Assembly (NCBI GenBank): GCA_049974865.1 | Contig: JBNGCX010000021.1 | Coordinates: 1 to 56,092 of the forward strand | Length of the DNA stretch: 56,092 nt | Reading direction: 5' to 3' | From: JAGSOU01 sp049974865 | Lineage (GTDB): Bacteria; Pseudomonadota; Alphaproteobacteria; Rhodobacterales; Rhodobacteraceae | Notes under the pieces: model-generated | What the model saw: only the letters and a program-made list of their open reading frames with translations | What the model was told of the DNA's origin: nothing | Databases searched by the model: none | Shown here: piece by piece, positions 7,587 to 16,487 of the stretch | Numbering within the stretch: position 1 is the first letter of the stretch | Layout: every line of letters starts with the position of its first letter | Position numbers and translations under genes: made by a program

Positions 7587-7604
7587 TCGCGGGAGAGGAA
7601 GAAC

Positions 7605-7910
7605 ATGGCTAAGAAAGCAATGATCGAACGCGAGAAGAAGCGTCAGCAGCTGGTGGAGAAATACGCCGCCAAGCGCGCTGCGCTGAAAGAGATCGCGAAT
7701 GACGAGAGCCGCCCGATGGAAGAGCGCTTCAAGGCGCGTCTGAAACTGGCGAAACTGCCGCGCAACAGCTCGGCCACCCGGCTGCACAACCGCTGCCAGC
7801 TGACCGGCCGTCCGCATGCTTACTACCGTAAGCTCAAAGTGTCGCGGATCATGCTGCGGGACCTCGGCTCGAAGGGCCAGATCCCCGGCATGGTGAAATC
7901 GAGCTGGTAA
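7605..7910 (+). CDS. rpsN: 30S ribosomal protein S14 (zinc-independent form)
   Basis: This 101-aa S14 is the long C-minus form. It lacks the paired CxxC motifs of the short zinc-binding type; only one Cys is seen, in RCQLTGRPHAYYRK. It ends in MVKSSW, the usual C-terminus. S14 is a late-assembling head protein. It begins 18 bases after rplE and is followed 12 bases later by rpsH with an AAGGAGG site. Confidence 0.97.
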   Translation: MAKKAMIEREKKRQQLVEKYAAKRAALKEIANDESRPMEERFKARLKLAKLPRNSSATRLHNRCQLTGRPHAYYRKLKVSRIMLRDLGSKGQIPGMVKSSW

Positions 7911-7922
7911 GGAGGGGAACAC

Positions 7923-8321
7923 ATGTCTGTAAACGATCCTCTCGGCGATATGCTGACCCGCATCCGCAACGCGCAGATGCGTGGCAAATCCACCGTCAAG
8001 ACGCCGGCCTCGAAGCTGCGCGCCTGGGTGCTCGACGTGCTCCAGGACGAGGGCTACATCCGCGGCTATGAAAAGACCACCGACGAGCGTGGCCTGCCGC
8101 AGATCGAGATCAGCCTGAAGTATTTCGAAGGCACCCCGGTGATCCGCGAGCTCCAGCGCGTGTCCAAACCCGGCCGCCGCGTGTACATGAGCGTCAAGGA
8201 AATCCCGCAGGTCCGCCAGGGCCTGGGCGTCTCCATCGTGTCCACGTCGAAAGGCGTGATGTCGGACGCAGCAGCACGCTCTGCCAATGTTGGCGGCGAA
8301 GTGCTCTGCACGGTATTCTAA
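7923..8321 (+). CDS. rpsH: 30S ribosomal protein S8
   Basis: S8 is a primary 16S rRNA binder and, in E. coli, the translational repressor of the spc operon acting near rplE. The 132-aa product shows MSVNDPLGDMLTRIRNAQ at the start and the C-terminal GVSIVSTSKGVMSDAAARS with GGEVLCTVF, all typical. No L5-leader structure was examined in detail. rplF starts 10 bases downstream with an AAGGAGG site. Confidence 0.98.
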   Translation: MSVNDPLGDMLTRIRNAQMRGKSTVKTPASKLRAWVLDVLQDEGYIRGYEKTTDERGLPQIEISLKYFEGTPVIRELQRVSKPGRRVYMSVKEIPQVRQGLGVSIVSTSKGVMSDAAARSANVGGEVLCTVF

Positions 8322-8331
8322 GGAGGTCTGC

Positions 8332-8865
8332 ATGTCTCGCATTGGTAAAAAACCGGTCGAGCTGCCCTCGGGTGTTTCCGCATCCGTCTCGGGCCAGACC
8401 GTTGAAGTGAAAGGCCCGAAGGGGACCCAGAGCTTCACCGCCACCGACGATGTCACCATCGCCGTCGAAGACAATGTCGTCACCGTCACCCCGCGTGGCA
8501 GCTCCAAGCGGGCGCGCCAGCAGTGGGGCATGTCGCGCACCATGGTTCAGAACATGGTCACCGGCGTGGCCGGCGGCTTCAAGAAAGAGCTGGAGATCCA
8601 GGGCGTGGGTTACCGGGCTCAGATGCAGGGCAACACCCTGAAGCTGAACCTGGGCCTCAGCCACGAGGTCAACTTCGATGTCCCCGCCGGGGTCACCGTG
8701 ACCTGCCCGAAACCGACCGAGATCGTGATCGAGGGCCAGGACATCCAGGAAGTGGGCCAGGTCGCCGCGAACATCCGCGACTGGCGGAAACCCGAACCCT
8801 ACAAGGGCAAGGGCATCCGCTACAAGGGTGAGTTCATCTTCCGCAAGGAAGGCAAGAAGAAGTAA
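8332..8865 (+). CDS. rplF: 50S ribosomal protein L6
   Basis: L6 lies near the GTPase-associated centre. The 177-aa product begins MSRIGKKPVELPSG, the standard L6 start, preceded by AAGGAGG seven bases away. An in-frame upstream ATG at 8287 is rejected because it lies inside rpsH and adds non-conserved residues. The C-terminal half carries QGVGYRAQMQGNTLKLNLG and PYKGKGIRYKGEFIFRKEGK (in part). Confidence 0.97.
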   Translation: MSRIGKKPVELPSGVSASVSGQTVEVKGPKGTQSFTATDDVTIAVEDNVVTVTPRGSSKRARQQWGMSRTMVQNMVTGVAGGFKKELEIQGVGYRAQMQGNTLKLNLGLSHEVNFDVPAGVTVTCPKPTEIVIEGQDIQEVGQVAANIRDWRKPEPYKGKGIRYKGEFIFRKEGKKK

Positions 8866-8876
8866 GGACGCGAGAA

Positions 8877-9236
8877 ATGGCAAACAGCAAACGAGACCTG
8901 TTTCTGAAACGCCGCCTGCGCGTTCGGAACAAGCTGCGGAAAATGAACGCCGGGCGTCCGCGCCTCAGCGTGCACCGCTCAAACAAGAACATCAGCGTGC
9001 AGCTGATCGACGATGTGAATGGCGTGACCCTTGCCTCTGCCTCGACCCTCGAGAAAGAGCTGGGCGTTGTCGGCAAGAACAACGTCGAGGCGGCCACCAA
9101 GGTGGGCGCAGCGATCGCAGAGCGCGCCAAGAAGGCCGGCATCGAAGAATGCTACTTCGATCGTGGTGGCTTCCTCTTTCACGGCAAGGTGAAGGCTCTG
9201 GCCGACGCCGCCCGTGAAGGCGGGCTGAAGTTCTAA
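8877..9236 (+). CDS. rplR: 50S ribosomal protein L18
   Basis: L18 binds 5S rRNA together with L5. This 119-aa product has the basic N-terminus (NSKRDLFLKRRLRVRNKLRK), RPRLSVHRSNKNISVQLIDD and the C-terminal FDRGGFLFHGKVKALADAAREGGLKF region (in part). It starts 11 bases after rplF and is followed 11 bases later by rpsE with an AAGGAGA site. Confidence 0.97.
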   Translation: MANSKRDLFLKRRLRVRNKLRKMNAGRPRLSVHRSNKNISVQLIDDVNGVTLASASTLEKELGVVGKNNVEAATKVGAAIAERAKKAGIEECYFDRGGFLFHGKVKALADAAREGGLKF

Positions 9237-9247
9237 GGAGACGAGAT

Positions 9248-9823
9248 ATGGCAGAACGTGATCAACGCCGGGGCCGCCGCCAGGAGCGCGAAGAAACCCC
9301 CGAATTCGCCGATCGTCTCGTGGCGATCAACCGCGTGTCGAAAACCGTGAAGGGCGGTAAGCGCTTTGGCTTCGCGGCCCTCGTGGTCGTCGGCGACCAG
9401 AAGGGCCGTGTGGGCTTCGGCAAGGGCAAGGCGAAGGAGGTCCCCGAGGCCATCCGCAAGGCCACCGAGCAGGCCAAGCGGAACCTGATCCGCGTGCCGC
9501 TGCGCGAAGGCCGCACCCTGCACCACGACATGGAAGGCCGCCATGGCGCCGGCAAGGTCGTGATGCGGACCGCCCCGCAGGGTACCGGCATCATCGCCGG
9601 TGGTCCGATGCGCGCGGTGTTCGAGATGCTGGGTGTCCAGGACGTGGTCGCCAAGTCGGTCGGCTCGCAGAACCCCTACAACATGATCCGCGCCACCCTG
9701 GACGGTCTGACGAAGGAAAGCAGCCCCCGCATGGTCGCGCAGCGCCGCGGCAAGAAGGTGGCCGACATTCTGAAGAAGCCGGAAACTGCCGAGGCCCCCG
9801 CCGACGCAGCGGCCGAAGCGTAA
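9248..9823 (+). CDS. rpsE: 30S ribosomal protein S5
   Basis: S5 controls decoding accuracy with S4 and is the target region of spectinomycin resistance. The 191-aa product has the spectinomycin-loop area KTVKGGKRFGFAALVVVGD and the GKGKAKEVPEAIRKATEQAK segment. Compared with E. coli (167 aa) it carries extra N-terminal charged residues and an Ala/Glu/Pro-rich tail, common in alphaproteobacteria. rpmD follows after 12 bases. Confidence 0.98.
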   Translation: MAERDQRRGRRQEREETPEFADRLVAINRVSKTVKGGKRFGFAALVVVGDQKGRVGFGKGKAKEVPEAIRKATEQAKRNLIRVPLREGRTLHHDMEGRHGAGKVVMRTAPQGTGIIAGGPMRAVFEMLGVQDVVAKSVGSQNPYNMIRATLDGLTKESSPRMVAQRRGKKVADILKKPETAEAPADAAAEA

Positions 9824-9835
9824 GGAGACGGGCAC

Positions 9836-10024
9836 ATGGCTAAAACCATCGTCGTCAAGCAGGTCGGCTCGCCGATCCGCCGCCCGGCCGTCCAGCGCCA
9901 GACGCTGATCGGCCTTGGCCTCAACAAGATGCACAAGACCCGCGAACTGGAGGACAGCCCCTCGGTCCGCGGCATGATCAACAAGATCCCGCATCTGGTC
10001 GAGATCGTCGAAGAGCGCGACTGA
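9836..10024 (+). CDS. rpmD: 50S ribosomal protein L30
   Basis: This 62-aa protein shows the L30 pattern (TIVVKQVGSPIRRP, QTLIGLGLNKMHKTRELED, VRGMINKIPHLVEIVEE). It is a small non-universal large-subunit protein. Its gene ends this block: a perfect terminator begins about 20 bases after the stop. In most bacteria rplO follows rpmD directly; here more than 1.1 kb with unrelated genes intervenes. Confidence 0.97.
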   Translation: MAKTIVVKQVGSPIRRPAVQRQTLIGLGLNKMHKTRELEDSPSVRGMINKIPHLVEIVEERD

Positions 10025-10044
10025 GCGGCTTCGCGGAGATTGAG

Positions 10045-10072
10045 AAATGCCCCGGCTTGCCGGGGCATTTTT
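10045..10072 (+). terminator. rho-independent terminator after rpmD
   Basis: A perfect 10- to 11-bp stem (AATGCCCCGG with CCGGGGCATT, loop CTTG) runs into TTTTTC. It should stop transcription between rpmD and the genes preceding rplO. Confidence 0.88.
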
Positions 10073-10141
10073 CGTTTGCGCCAAGGGCACGCAGTTGCTC
10101 TGATCTGCCCCGAATGTCCAATCAGATGAAAGGGGGGCGTA

Positions 10142-10522
10142 ATGCACAAGGGATCTTGCCTCTGCGGCGCCGTGCGGATCGAGGTCGAGGGTGAGTTGAC
10201 TGCCCCCGACGCCTGTCATTGCGGCCAGTGCCGCAAGCAGTCGGGCCATTTCTGGGTCTCAACCTACATTCCGCAAGACAGCGTGACGATAGCGGGAGAG
10301 GACGACGTCAGATGGTACCGTTCCTCCGAAGAGGGCGCGCGGGGGTTCTGTTCGACCTGCGGGTCCTTCCTGTTCTGGAAACCGGTGGAGGGCGATCACA
10401 TCGCGATCAGCATGGGCGCCTTCGAGACGCCCACGCAGACGCAGCTGGCCCGGCATCTCTATGTCGCCGACAAGGGCGACTATTACGAGATCGCGGACGG
10501 GCTGCCGCAGAGGGCGCAATGA
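10142..10522 (+). CDS. GFA/CENP-V-domain zinc protein
   Basis: This 126-aa protein belongs to the GFA (glutathione-dependent formaldehyde-activating-like, CENP-V) fold. It has the Cys pattern CLCGAV at the N-terminus, CHCGQCRKQSG near residue 28 and CSTCGSFLFW near residue 73, which bind zinc. Most members have no proven reaction; some bind glutathione S-adducts. GGGGGG before the ATG serves as ribosome site. It stands alone between the rpmD terminator and an antisense pseudogene, so its link with ribosomal genes may be only positional. Confidence 0.85.
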   Translation: MHKGSCLCGAVRIEVEGELTAPDACHCGQCRKQSGHFWVSTYIPQDSVTIAGEDDVRWYRSSEEGARGFCSTCGSFLFWKPVEGDHIAISMGAFETPTQTQLARHLYVADKGDYYEIADGLPQRAQ

Positions 10523-10587
10523 AAAAAACCATGAATGGCGTCCGTGGCGCGTTTAGGAGCGGTACGCAAAGAACGGGATCACGCCGG

Positions 10588-11061
10588 TCATGCCGTTTCG
10601 ATGTGGTTTTCGACAATGACCGAAAACGCTTCATTTTCCGGATCGCACAGGTCCACGTACGTGTAAGCCCTTCCCTGGCTCGCGGCCAGACTGTCCAACC
10701 TTTCAGCTGCGTTCATCTGGGATGCAGGCCCGAGCCTGAGCGTGACCGTGCCGTTTACGATCTCAAATCGCTCGTCTTCTTCGGCAACGATAGAAATCGC
10801 CTAGAGCCTGACGCGACCGTCACCGGTTTCAACCGGTATGGGCCGCAGTTTGCCGTGCTCTCGGCGCAGAGAGTCCGCGAGTTCACGGAGTTCGTGGGCG
10901 CTCGCGCGGAGCACCAAGTTTGGTCCCGGCTCGCCAGCGTAGGAGCCTTCTGTGAAAAGGCACTGCATGCGGTTTTCGTTCCCTTTCGTTCCGTTCCAAT
11001 CCTTCGGCTCAAACCGTATGGGCGTCAATTCCGACCCGCACCCCTTGCCACCTTGTACCAC
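10588..11061 (-). pseudogene. antisense hypothetical gene interrupted by one in-frame amber codon
   Basis: On the minus strand an 86-codon frame (start GTG at 11061 or later) ends at TAG 10801-10803. The same frame continues without another stop for 70 more codons to TGA at 10588. The joined product reads smoothly across the amber: ...PIPVETGDGRVRL, stop, AISIVAEEDERFEIVNG..., then LDSLAASQGRAYTYVDL and an end at VIVENHIETA. Codon use and residue make-up look protein-like on both sides, so a single nonsense change in a gene of about 157 codons is the simplest reading. I do not recognise the family. Its 5' end overlaps the candidate rplO promoter, and a true start could be a TTG near 11028. 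Amber readthrough or a sequencing error are alternatives. Confidence 0.55.
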
Positions 11062-11073
11062 CTCGCCTATACG
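11045..11073 (+). promoter_or_regulatory. candidate sigma-70 promoter for rplO-secY-adk
   Basis: TTGCCA (-35, 5 of 6 consensus) and TATACG (-10, 4 of 6) are separated by exactly 17 bases, about 100 bases before rplO. It fits the need to restart transcription after the rpmD terminator. Confidence 0.5.
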
Positions 11074-11173
11074 ACGCCGGTGGTCTCCATAGAGGCCCGA
11101 CTCGAAAAACCAAGAAACGCCGCGTTTGGCCCGTTCTCGCTTCAGGGGTCAATTCCGGCAAAGGAGAAGCGAC

Positions 11174-11647
11174 ATGAAACTGCATGAACTGCGCGACAAC
11201 CCGGGCGCAGCCCAGTCAAAGAAACGCGTTGGCCGTGGTCCCGGCTCGGGCAAGGGCAAGACCGCGGGCCGCGGTATCAAGGGCCAGAAATCGCGTTCGG
11301 GCGTGGCACTTGGCGCCTATGAAGGCGGCCAGATGCCGCTCTACCAGCGCCTGCCCAAGCGCGGCTTCAACAAGCCCAACCGCAAGAAATTCGCCGTGGT
11401 GAACCTCGGCCTGATCCAGAAGTTCATCGACGAAGGCAAGATCGACGCCTCCAAGCCCGTCACCGAGAACGTGCTGGTGGACTCGGGCCTGGTGCGCCGC
11501 AAGCTGGACGGCGTGCGTGTGCTGGCCAAGGGCGATATCACCGCCAAGGTGGAACTGAACGTGACCGGCGCCTCGAAAGCGGCGGTGGACGCCGTGGCCA
11601 AGGCTGGCGGCGCGCTGACGGTCACCACTGCGCCGGCGGCCGAATAA
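11174..11647 (+). CDS. rplO: 50S ribosomal protein L15
   Basis: L15 is a late-assembly large-subunit protein. The 157-aa product starts MKLHELRDNPGAAQSKKRVG with an AAGGAG site 7 bases upstream; a longer in-frame start at 11126 lacks conservation. The Gly/Lys-rich N-terminal extension (GRGPGSGKGKTAGRGIKGQK) threads into 23S rRNA. The region before it (10523-11173) has no other sense-strand gene. Confidence 0.97.
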   Translation: MKLHELRDNPGAAQSKKRVGRGPGSGKGKTAGRGIKGQKSRSGVALGAYEGGQMPLYQRLPKRGFNKPNRKKFAVVNLGLIQKFIDEGKIDASKPVTENVLVDSGLVRRKLDGVRVLAKGDITAKVELNVTGASKAAVDAVAKAGGALTVTTAPAAE

Positions 11648-11696
11648 GAGGTTGTGGGCGGCTCATACGCCGCTTACATCTCGATTGAGTTTTCCA

Positions 11697-11732
11697 AGCG
11701 CCGCCTGACCGGAAAACGGTTCGGGCGGCGCT
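11697..11732 (+). other. stem-loop between rplO and secY
   Basis: AGCGCCGCC pairs with GGCGGCGCT across an 18-base loop that is itself partly self-complementary. No T-run follows, so it is not a simple terminator; it lies 20 bases before the secY ATG and could affect secY translation or mRNA processing. Confidence 0.5.
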
Positions 11733-11751
11733 GTCATGAAAGAGACAGGGC

Positions 11752-13112
<1,361 letters not shown>

Positions 13113-13116
<4 letters not shown>

Positions 13117-13760
13117 ATATCATTCTTCTTGGCCCCCCGGGGGCAGGCAAGGGCACCCAGGCACGCAAGCTCGTGGATGAGCGGGGCATGATCCAGCTCT
13201 CGACCGGCGACATGCTGCGCGAGGCCCGTTCCTCGGGCACCGAGATGGGCAAGCGCGTCGCCGAGGTGATGGACCGCGGCGACCTGGTCACCGACGAGAT
13301 CGTCATCGGCCTGATCGAGGAAAAGCTCGCGGGCGAGCAGGGTGGCGGTTTCATCTTCGACGGCTTCCCGCGCACGCTTGCGCAGGCCGACGCGCTGGAG
13401 GCGCTGCTGGACAAGCTGGGCCAGAAGCTCGACGCCGTGATCGAGATGCGGGTCGATGACGAGGCCCTGGTCGCCCGCATCACCGGCCGCTTCACCTGCG
13501 GCAATTGCGGCGAGGTCTATCACGATGTCCTCAAGCCCACCAAGGAACCGGGCAAGTGCGACATCTGCGGCTCCACCGACATGAAGCGCCGCGCCGACGA
13601 CAACGAGGAAAGCCTGCGCCAGCGGCTCATGGAGTATTACAAGAAGACCTCGCCGCTGATCGGCTATTTCTATGCCAAGGGGAACCTGAGCACGGTCGAT
13701 GGCCTGGGCGAGATCGACGATGTGTCGGCCGCCATCCGGCGTGTTCTCGACAAGGCGTGA
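13113..13760 (+). CDS. adk: adenylate kinase (zinc-LID type)
   Basis: Adenylate kinase interconverts ATP + AMP and 2 ADP. The P-loop GPPGAGKGTQA is at residues 7-17, with the AMP-binding STGDMLR and FDGFPRTLAQA segments. The LID carries CGNC and CDIC pairs, so it binds zinc, as in many Gram-positives and some alphaproteobacteria. The 215-aa length is the long-LID form. It is translationally coupled to secY. A 187-base gap with only a weak GC hairpin (13820-13835) separates it from rpsM. Confidence 0.97.
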
Positions 13761-13819
13761 ATCCAGTCTTGACCTTGGGGCGAAAACCCCATACGCACGC
13801 CAACTCGGACCGGAATCGT

Positions 13820-13835
13820 CCCGCGCTCGCGCGGG
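13820..13835 (+). other. GC-rich hairpin between adk and rpsM
   Basis: CCCGCGC-TC-GCGCGGG folds on a two-base gap (a slightly larger loop in practice) and is followed by GCTGATTCGTTT. It could be a weak terminator or processing site separating secY-adk from the alpha block. Confidence 0.35.
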
Positions 13836-13947
13836 GCTGATTCGTTTCGAGCCTCAGATTACACTGCATGGCCCGCAGGATGCGCCTCGGGCTGGCGTTG
13901 TGAAAAAAGGTTCTGGTGTTACGGAACCGCAACGAAAGGAAAGCCGC

Positions 13948-14316
13948 GTGGCACGAATTGCTGGCGTAAACATCCCCACCGGGAAACGCGTCCCGATCGC
14001 ACTCACCTACATCACCGGTATCGGCCAAACCTCGGCCGGCCAGATCTGCGAAGCTGTGGGCATCGACCCGACCCGTCGCGTCAACGAACTGTCGGATGCC
14101 GAGGTCCTCGCCATCCGTGAGCACATCGACGCGAACTACACCGTCGAAGGCGACCTGCGCCGCGAAGTGCAGATGAACGTCAAGCGTCTGATGGACATGG
14201 GCTGCTACCGCGGCCTGCGCCATCGCCGCAACCTGCCCGTCCGTGGTCAGCGCACGCACACCAATGCGCGCACCCGCAAAGGCCCGGCGAAACCCATCGC
14301 CGGCAAGAAGAAGTAA
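13948..14316 (+). CDS. rpsM: 30S ribosomal protein S13
   Basis: S13 contacts the P-site tRNA and bridges to the 50S subunit. The start is GTG at 13948, giving (V/M)ARIAGVNIPTGKR, the conserved N-terminus, with AAAGGAAAG upstream. The open frame extends further 5' but those residues are not S13-like. The 122-aa product ends in RTHTNARTRKGPAKPIAGKKK (in part), the usual rRNA-binding tail. rpsK follows after 14 bases. Confidence 0.96.
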   Translation: MARIAGVNIPTGKRVPIALTYITGIGQTSAGQICEAVGIDPTRRVNELSDAEVLAIREHIDANYTVEGDLRREVQMNVKRLMDMGCYRGLRHRRNLPVRGQRTHTNARTRKGPAKPIAGKKK

Positions 14317-14330
14317 GGGGAGGCTGATCC

Positions 14331-14720
14331 ATGGCACGTGACAAGACCCGCATGAAGCGCAAAGAGCGCAAGAACATCGCCACCGGCGTGGCGCATGTGA
14401 ACAGCTCGTTCAACAACACCAAGATCCTGATCTCCGACGTGCAGGGCAACGCGATCTCGTGGTCGTCGGCCGGCACCATGGGGTTCAAGGGCTCGCGGAA
14501 ATCGACCCCCTACGCCGCGCAGATGGCCGCCGAAGATGCGGGCAAGAAGGCGCAGGAACACGGCGTGAAGACGCTGGAGGTCGAGGTGCAGGGCCCCGGT
14601 TCGGGTCGTGAATCGGCACTGCGTGCGCTGGCCGCGATCGGTTTCAACATCACGTCGATCCGCGACGTGACCCCGATCGCGCATAACGGCTGCCGCCCGC
14701 CGAAGCGCCGCCGCGTTTGA
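14331..14720 (+). CDS. rpsK: 30S ribosomal protein S11
   Basis: This 129-aa S11 shows KRKERKNIATGVAHVNSSFN, TILISD-like TKILISDVQGNAISWSSAG, and the C-terminal RDVTPIAHNGCRPPKRRRV. It sits in the platform near the E site. It starts 14 bases after rpsM with a GGGGAGG site. A long perfect hairpin follows before rpoA. Confidence 0.98.
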   Translation: MARDKTRMKRKERKNIATGVAHVNSSFNNTKILISDVQGNAISWSSAGTMGFKGSRKSTPYAAQMAAEDAGKKAQEHGVKTLEVEVQGPGSGRESALRALAAIGFNITSIRDVTPIAHNGCRPPKRRRV

Positions 14721-14734
14721 TCTGAGTTTTCAAG

Positions 14735-14767
14735 ACTCGGGCCGTGCAGATCCTGCGCGGCCCGAGT
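14735..14767 (+). other. perfect stem-loop between rpsK and rpoA
   Basis: ACTCGGGCCG pairs perfectly with CGGCCCGAGT, and the 13-base loop holds a further GCAG/CTGC stem, giving one long rod. The sequence after it is GCGTTCC, not a U-tract. It is better read as a processing or stability element that separates S13/S11 from RNA-polymerase alpha on the message. Confidence 0.6.
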
Positions 14768-14836
14768 GCGTTCCATTTTACCTCGGGCGTCTGCCGCTTT
14801 GGACATGGGCTGCGGACAGGAATTGAGGAGACACGC

Positions 14837-15853
14837 ATGATCCACAAGAACTGGCAGGAACTGATCAAGCCGACCCAGCTGGACGTGAAGCCGGGCGCCG
14901 ACCCGTCGCGCCAGGCCACCGTCGTCGCCGAGCCGCTGGAGCGGGGCTTCGGCCTGACGCTGGGCAACGCGCTGCGCCGGGTGCTGCTGAGCTCGCTGCA
15001 GGGCGCGGCGATCACCAGCGTGCAGATCGACAACGTCCTGCACGAGTTTTCCTCGATCGCCGGGGTGCGCGAGGACGTGACCGATGTCGTCCTGAACCTC
15101 AAGGGCGTGGCCATCCGCATGGATGTCGAAGGCCCCAAGCGGCTGTCGCTCTCGGCCAAGGGTCCGGGCGTGGTGACCGCCGCCGACATCTCGGAAACCG
15201 CCGGCATCGAGGTGCTGAACAAGGATCACGTGATCTGCCACCTCGACGAGGGCGCCGACCTGTTCGTGGAGCTGACCGTGAACACCGGCAAGGGCTATGT
15301 CTCGGCCGACAAGAACAAGCCCGAGGACGCGCCCATCGGCCTGATCCCGATCGACGCGATCTACTCGCCGGTCAAGAAGGTGGCCTATGACGTGCAGCCG
15401 ACCCGCGAGGGCCAGGTCCTGGACTACGACAAGCTGACCCTGAAGGTGGAGACCGACGGCTCGGTCACCCCCGAGGACGCCGTGGCCTTCGCGGCGCGCA
15501 TCCTGCAGGACCAGCTGTCGATCTTCGTGAACTTCGAAGAGCCCGAGGCCGCCGGCCGCGAGTCGGAGGAAGAGGGGCTGGAGTTCAATCCGCTGCTGCT
15601 TAAGAAGGTCGACGAGCTGGAGCTATCGGTCCGTTCGGCGAACTGCCTGAAGAACGACAACATCGTCTATATCGGTGACCTGATCCAGAAGACCGAAGCC
15701 GAGATGCTGCGCACCCCGAACTTCGGCCGCAAGTCGCTGAACGAAATCAAGGAGGTGCTCTCCAGCATGGGCCTGCATCTCGGCATGGATGTCGAGGAAT
15801 GGCCGCCGGAGAACATCGAGGAACTGGCCAAGAAATTCGAGGACCAGTTCTGA
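14837..15853 (+). CDS. rpoA: DNA-directed RNA polymerase subunit alpha
   Basis: This 338-aa alpha subunit has an N-terminal assembly domain (EPLERGFGLTLGNALRRVLLSS at about residues 35-56, cited in part) and a C-terminal domain for UP-element and activator contact (VRSANCLKNDNIVYIGDL, NFGRKSLNEIKEVL). The start MIHKNWQELIKPTQL is chosen because GAGGAG lies just upstream and the N-terminus is conserved; earlier in-frame codons are not. It has a structured leader and is followed by rplQ after 139 bases containing another perfect hairpin. Confidence 0.98.
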   Translation: MIHKNWQELIKPTQLDVKPGADPSRQATVVAEPLERGFGLTLGNALRRVLLSSLQGAAITSVQIDNVLHEFSSIAGVREDVTDVVLNLKGVAIRMDVEGPKRLSLSAKGPGVVTAADISETAGIEVLNKDHVICHLDEGADLFVELTVNTGKGYVSADKNKPEDAPIGLIPIDAIYSPVKKVAYDVQPTREGQVLDYDKLTLKVETDGSVTPEDAVAFAARILQDQLSIFVNFEEPEAAGRESEEEGLEFNPLLLKKVDELELSVRSANCLKNDNIVYIGDLIQKTEAEMLRTPNFGRKSLNEIKEVLSSMGLHLGMDVEEWPPENIEELAKKFEDQF

Positions 15854-15863
15854 GAATTCGCTG

Positions 15864-15900
15864 TGGCGGGGCCGTGCCTGAATGTGGCATGGCCCCGCCA
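15864..15900 (+). other. stem-loop between rpoA and rplQ
   Basis: TGGCGGGGCC...GCC pairs with GGC...GGCCCCGCCA in a stem of 14 bp with one mismatch-like G. No T-run follows (TGACGG), so it is a processing or attenuation candidate rather than a terminator. Confidence 0.5.
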
Positions 15901-15992
15901 TGACGGAAAACCCGGGCAATCCCGCCCCAAGGAGAGCGGTCCGCACGCATGGGCCGCCGGACAAAGCAAAAACCTGAAGAAGGACTAGGAAA

Positions 15993-16409
15993 ATGCGTCA
16001 CGCAAAAGGCTATCGCCGCCTGAACCGGACCCACGAGCACCGCAAGGCGCTGTTCTCGAACATGGCCGGTTCGCTGATCGAACACGAACAGATCAAGACC
16101 ACCCTGCCCAAGGCCAAGGAACTGCGCCCGATCATCGAAAAGCTGATCACGCTGGGCAAGCGCGGTGACCTGCACGCCCGCCGCCAGGCCGCGTCCCGGC
16201 TGAAGCAGGATCAGCACGTCGCCAAGCTGTTCGACGTTCTAGCCCCGCGCTACAAGGACCGCCAGGGCGGTTATGTGCGCGTCCTGAAGGCGGGCTTCCG
16301 CTATGGCGACATGGCGCCGATGGCTATCATCGAATTCGTCGACCGCGACGTCGATGCCAAGGGGGCTGCCGACCGCGCCCGTCTCGAGGACGAGGAAGCC
16401 GAAGAGTAA
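15993..16409 (+). CDS. rplQ: 50S ribosomal protein L17
   Basis: L17 lies near the tunnel exit. The 138-aa product starts MRHAKGYRRLNRTHEHRKAL and includes EHEQIKTTLPKAKELRPIIEK and the C-terminal GDMAPMAIIEFVDRD. An acidic tail of about 20 residues extends beyond the E. coli core. An AAGGA site precedes the ATG. It is the last gene of the ribosomal cluster and is followed by a very strong terminator. Confidence 0.98.
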   Translation: MRHAKGYRRLNRTHEHRKALFSNMAGSLIEHEQIKTTLPKAKELRPIIEKLITLGKRGDLHARRQAASRLKQDQHVAKLFDVLAPRYKDRQGGYVRVLKAGFRYGDMAPMAIIEFVDRDVDAKGAADRARLEDEEAEE

Positions 16410-16434
16410 GCGCCACGCGCCGAACGCGAAAAAG

Positions 16435-16470
16435 AAAAACCCCCGCCTGTCGGTCAGGCGGGGGTTTTTT
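16435..16470 (+). terminator. strong bidirectional terminator closing the ribosomal cluster
   Basis: A perfect 14- to 15-bp stem (AAAAACCCCCGCCTG with CAGGCGGGGGTTTTT, loop TCGGT) has T-runs on both strands. It can stop rplQ transcripts and also those of the convergent small gene at 16488-16676. Confidence 0.92.
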
Positions 16471-16487
16471 CGTTCCTGATATTTGTC

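Noticed and set aside
6996..8543. 515-codon minus-strand frame opposite rplE-rpsN-rpsH
   Set aside because: The opposite strand encodes three complete ribosomal proteins with ribosome sites; the antisense product has low-complexity His/Gln/Arg composition.
13699..13947. N-terminally extended rpsM
   Set aside because: The upstream in-frame residues are not S13-like, while GTG 13948 has a good ribosome site and the conserved N-terminus.
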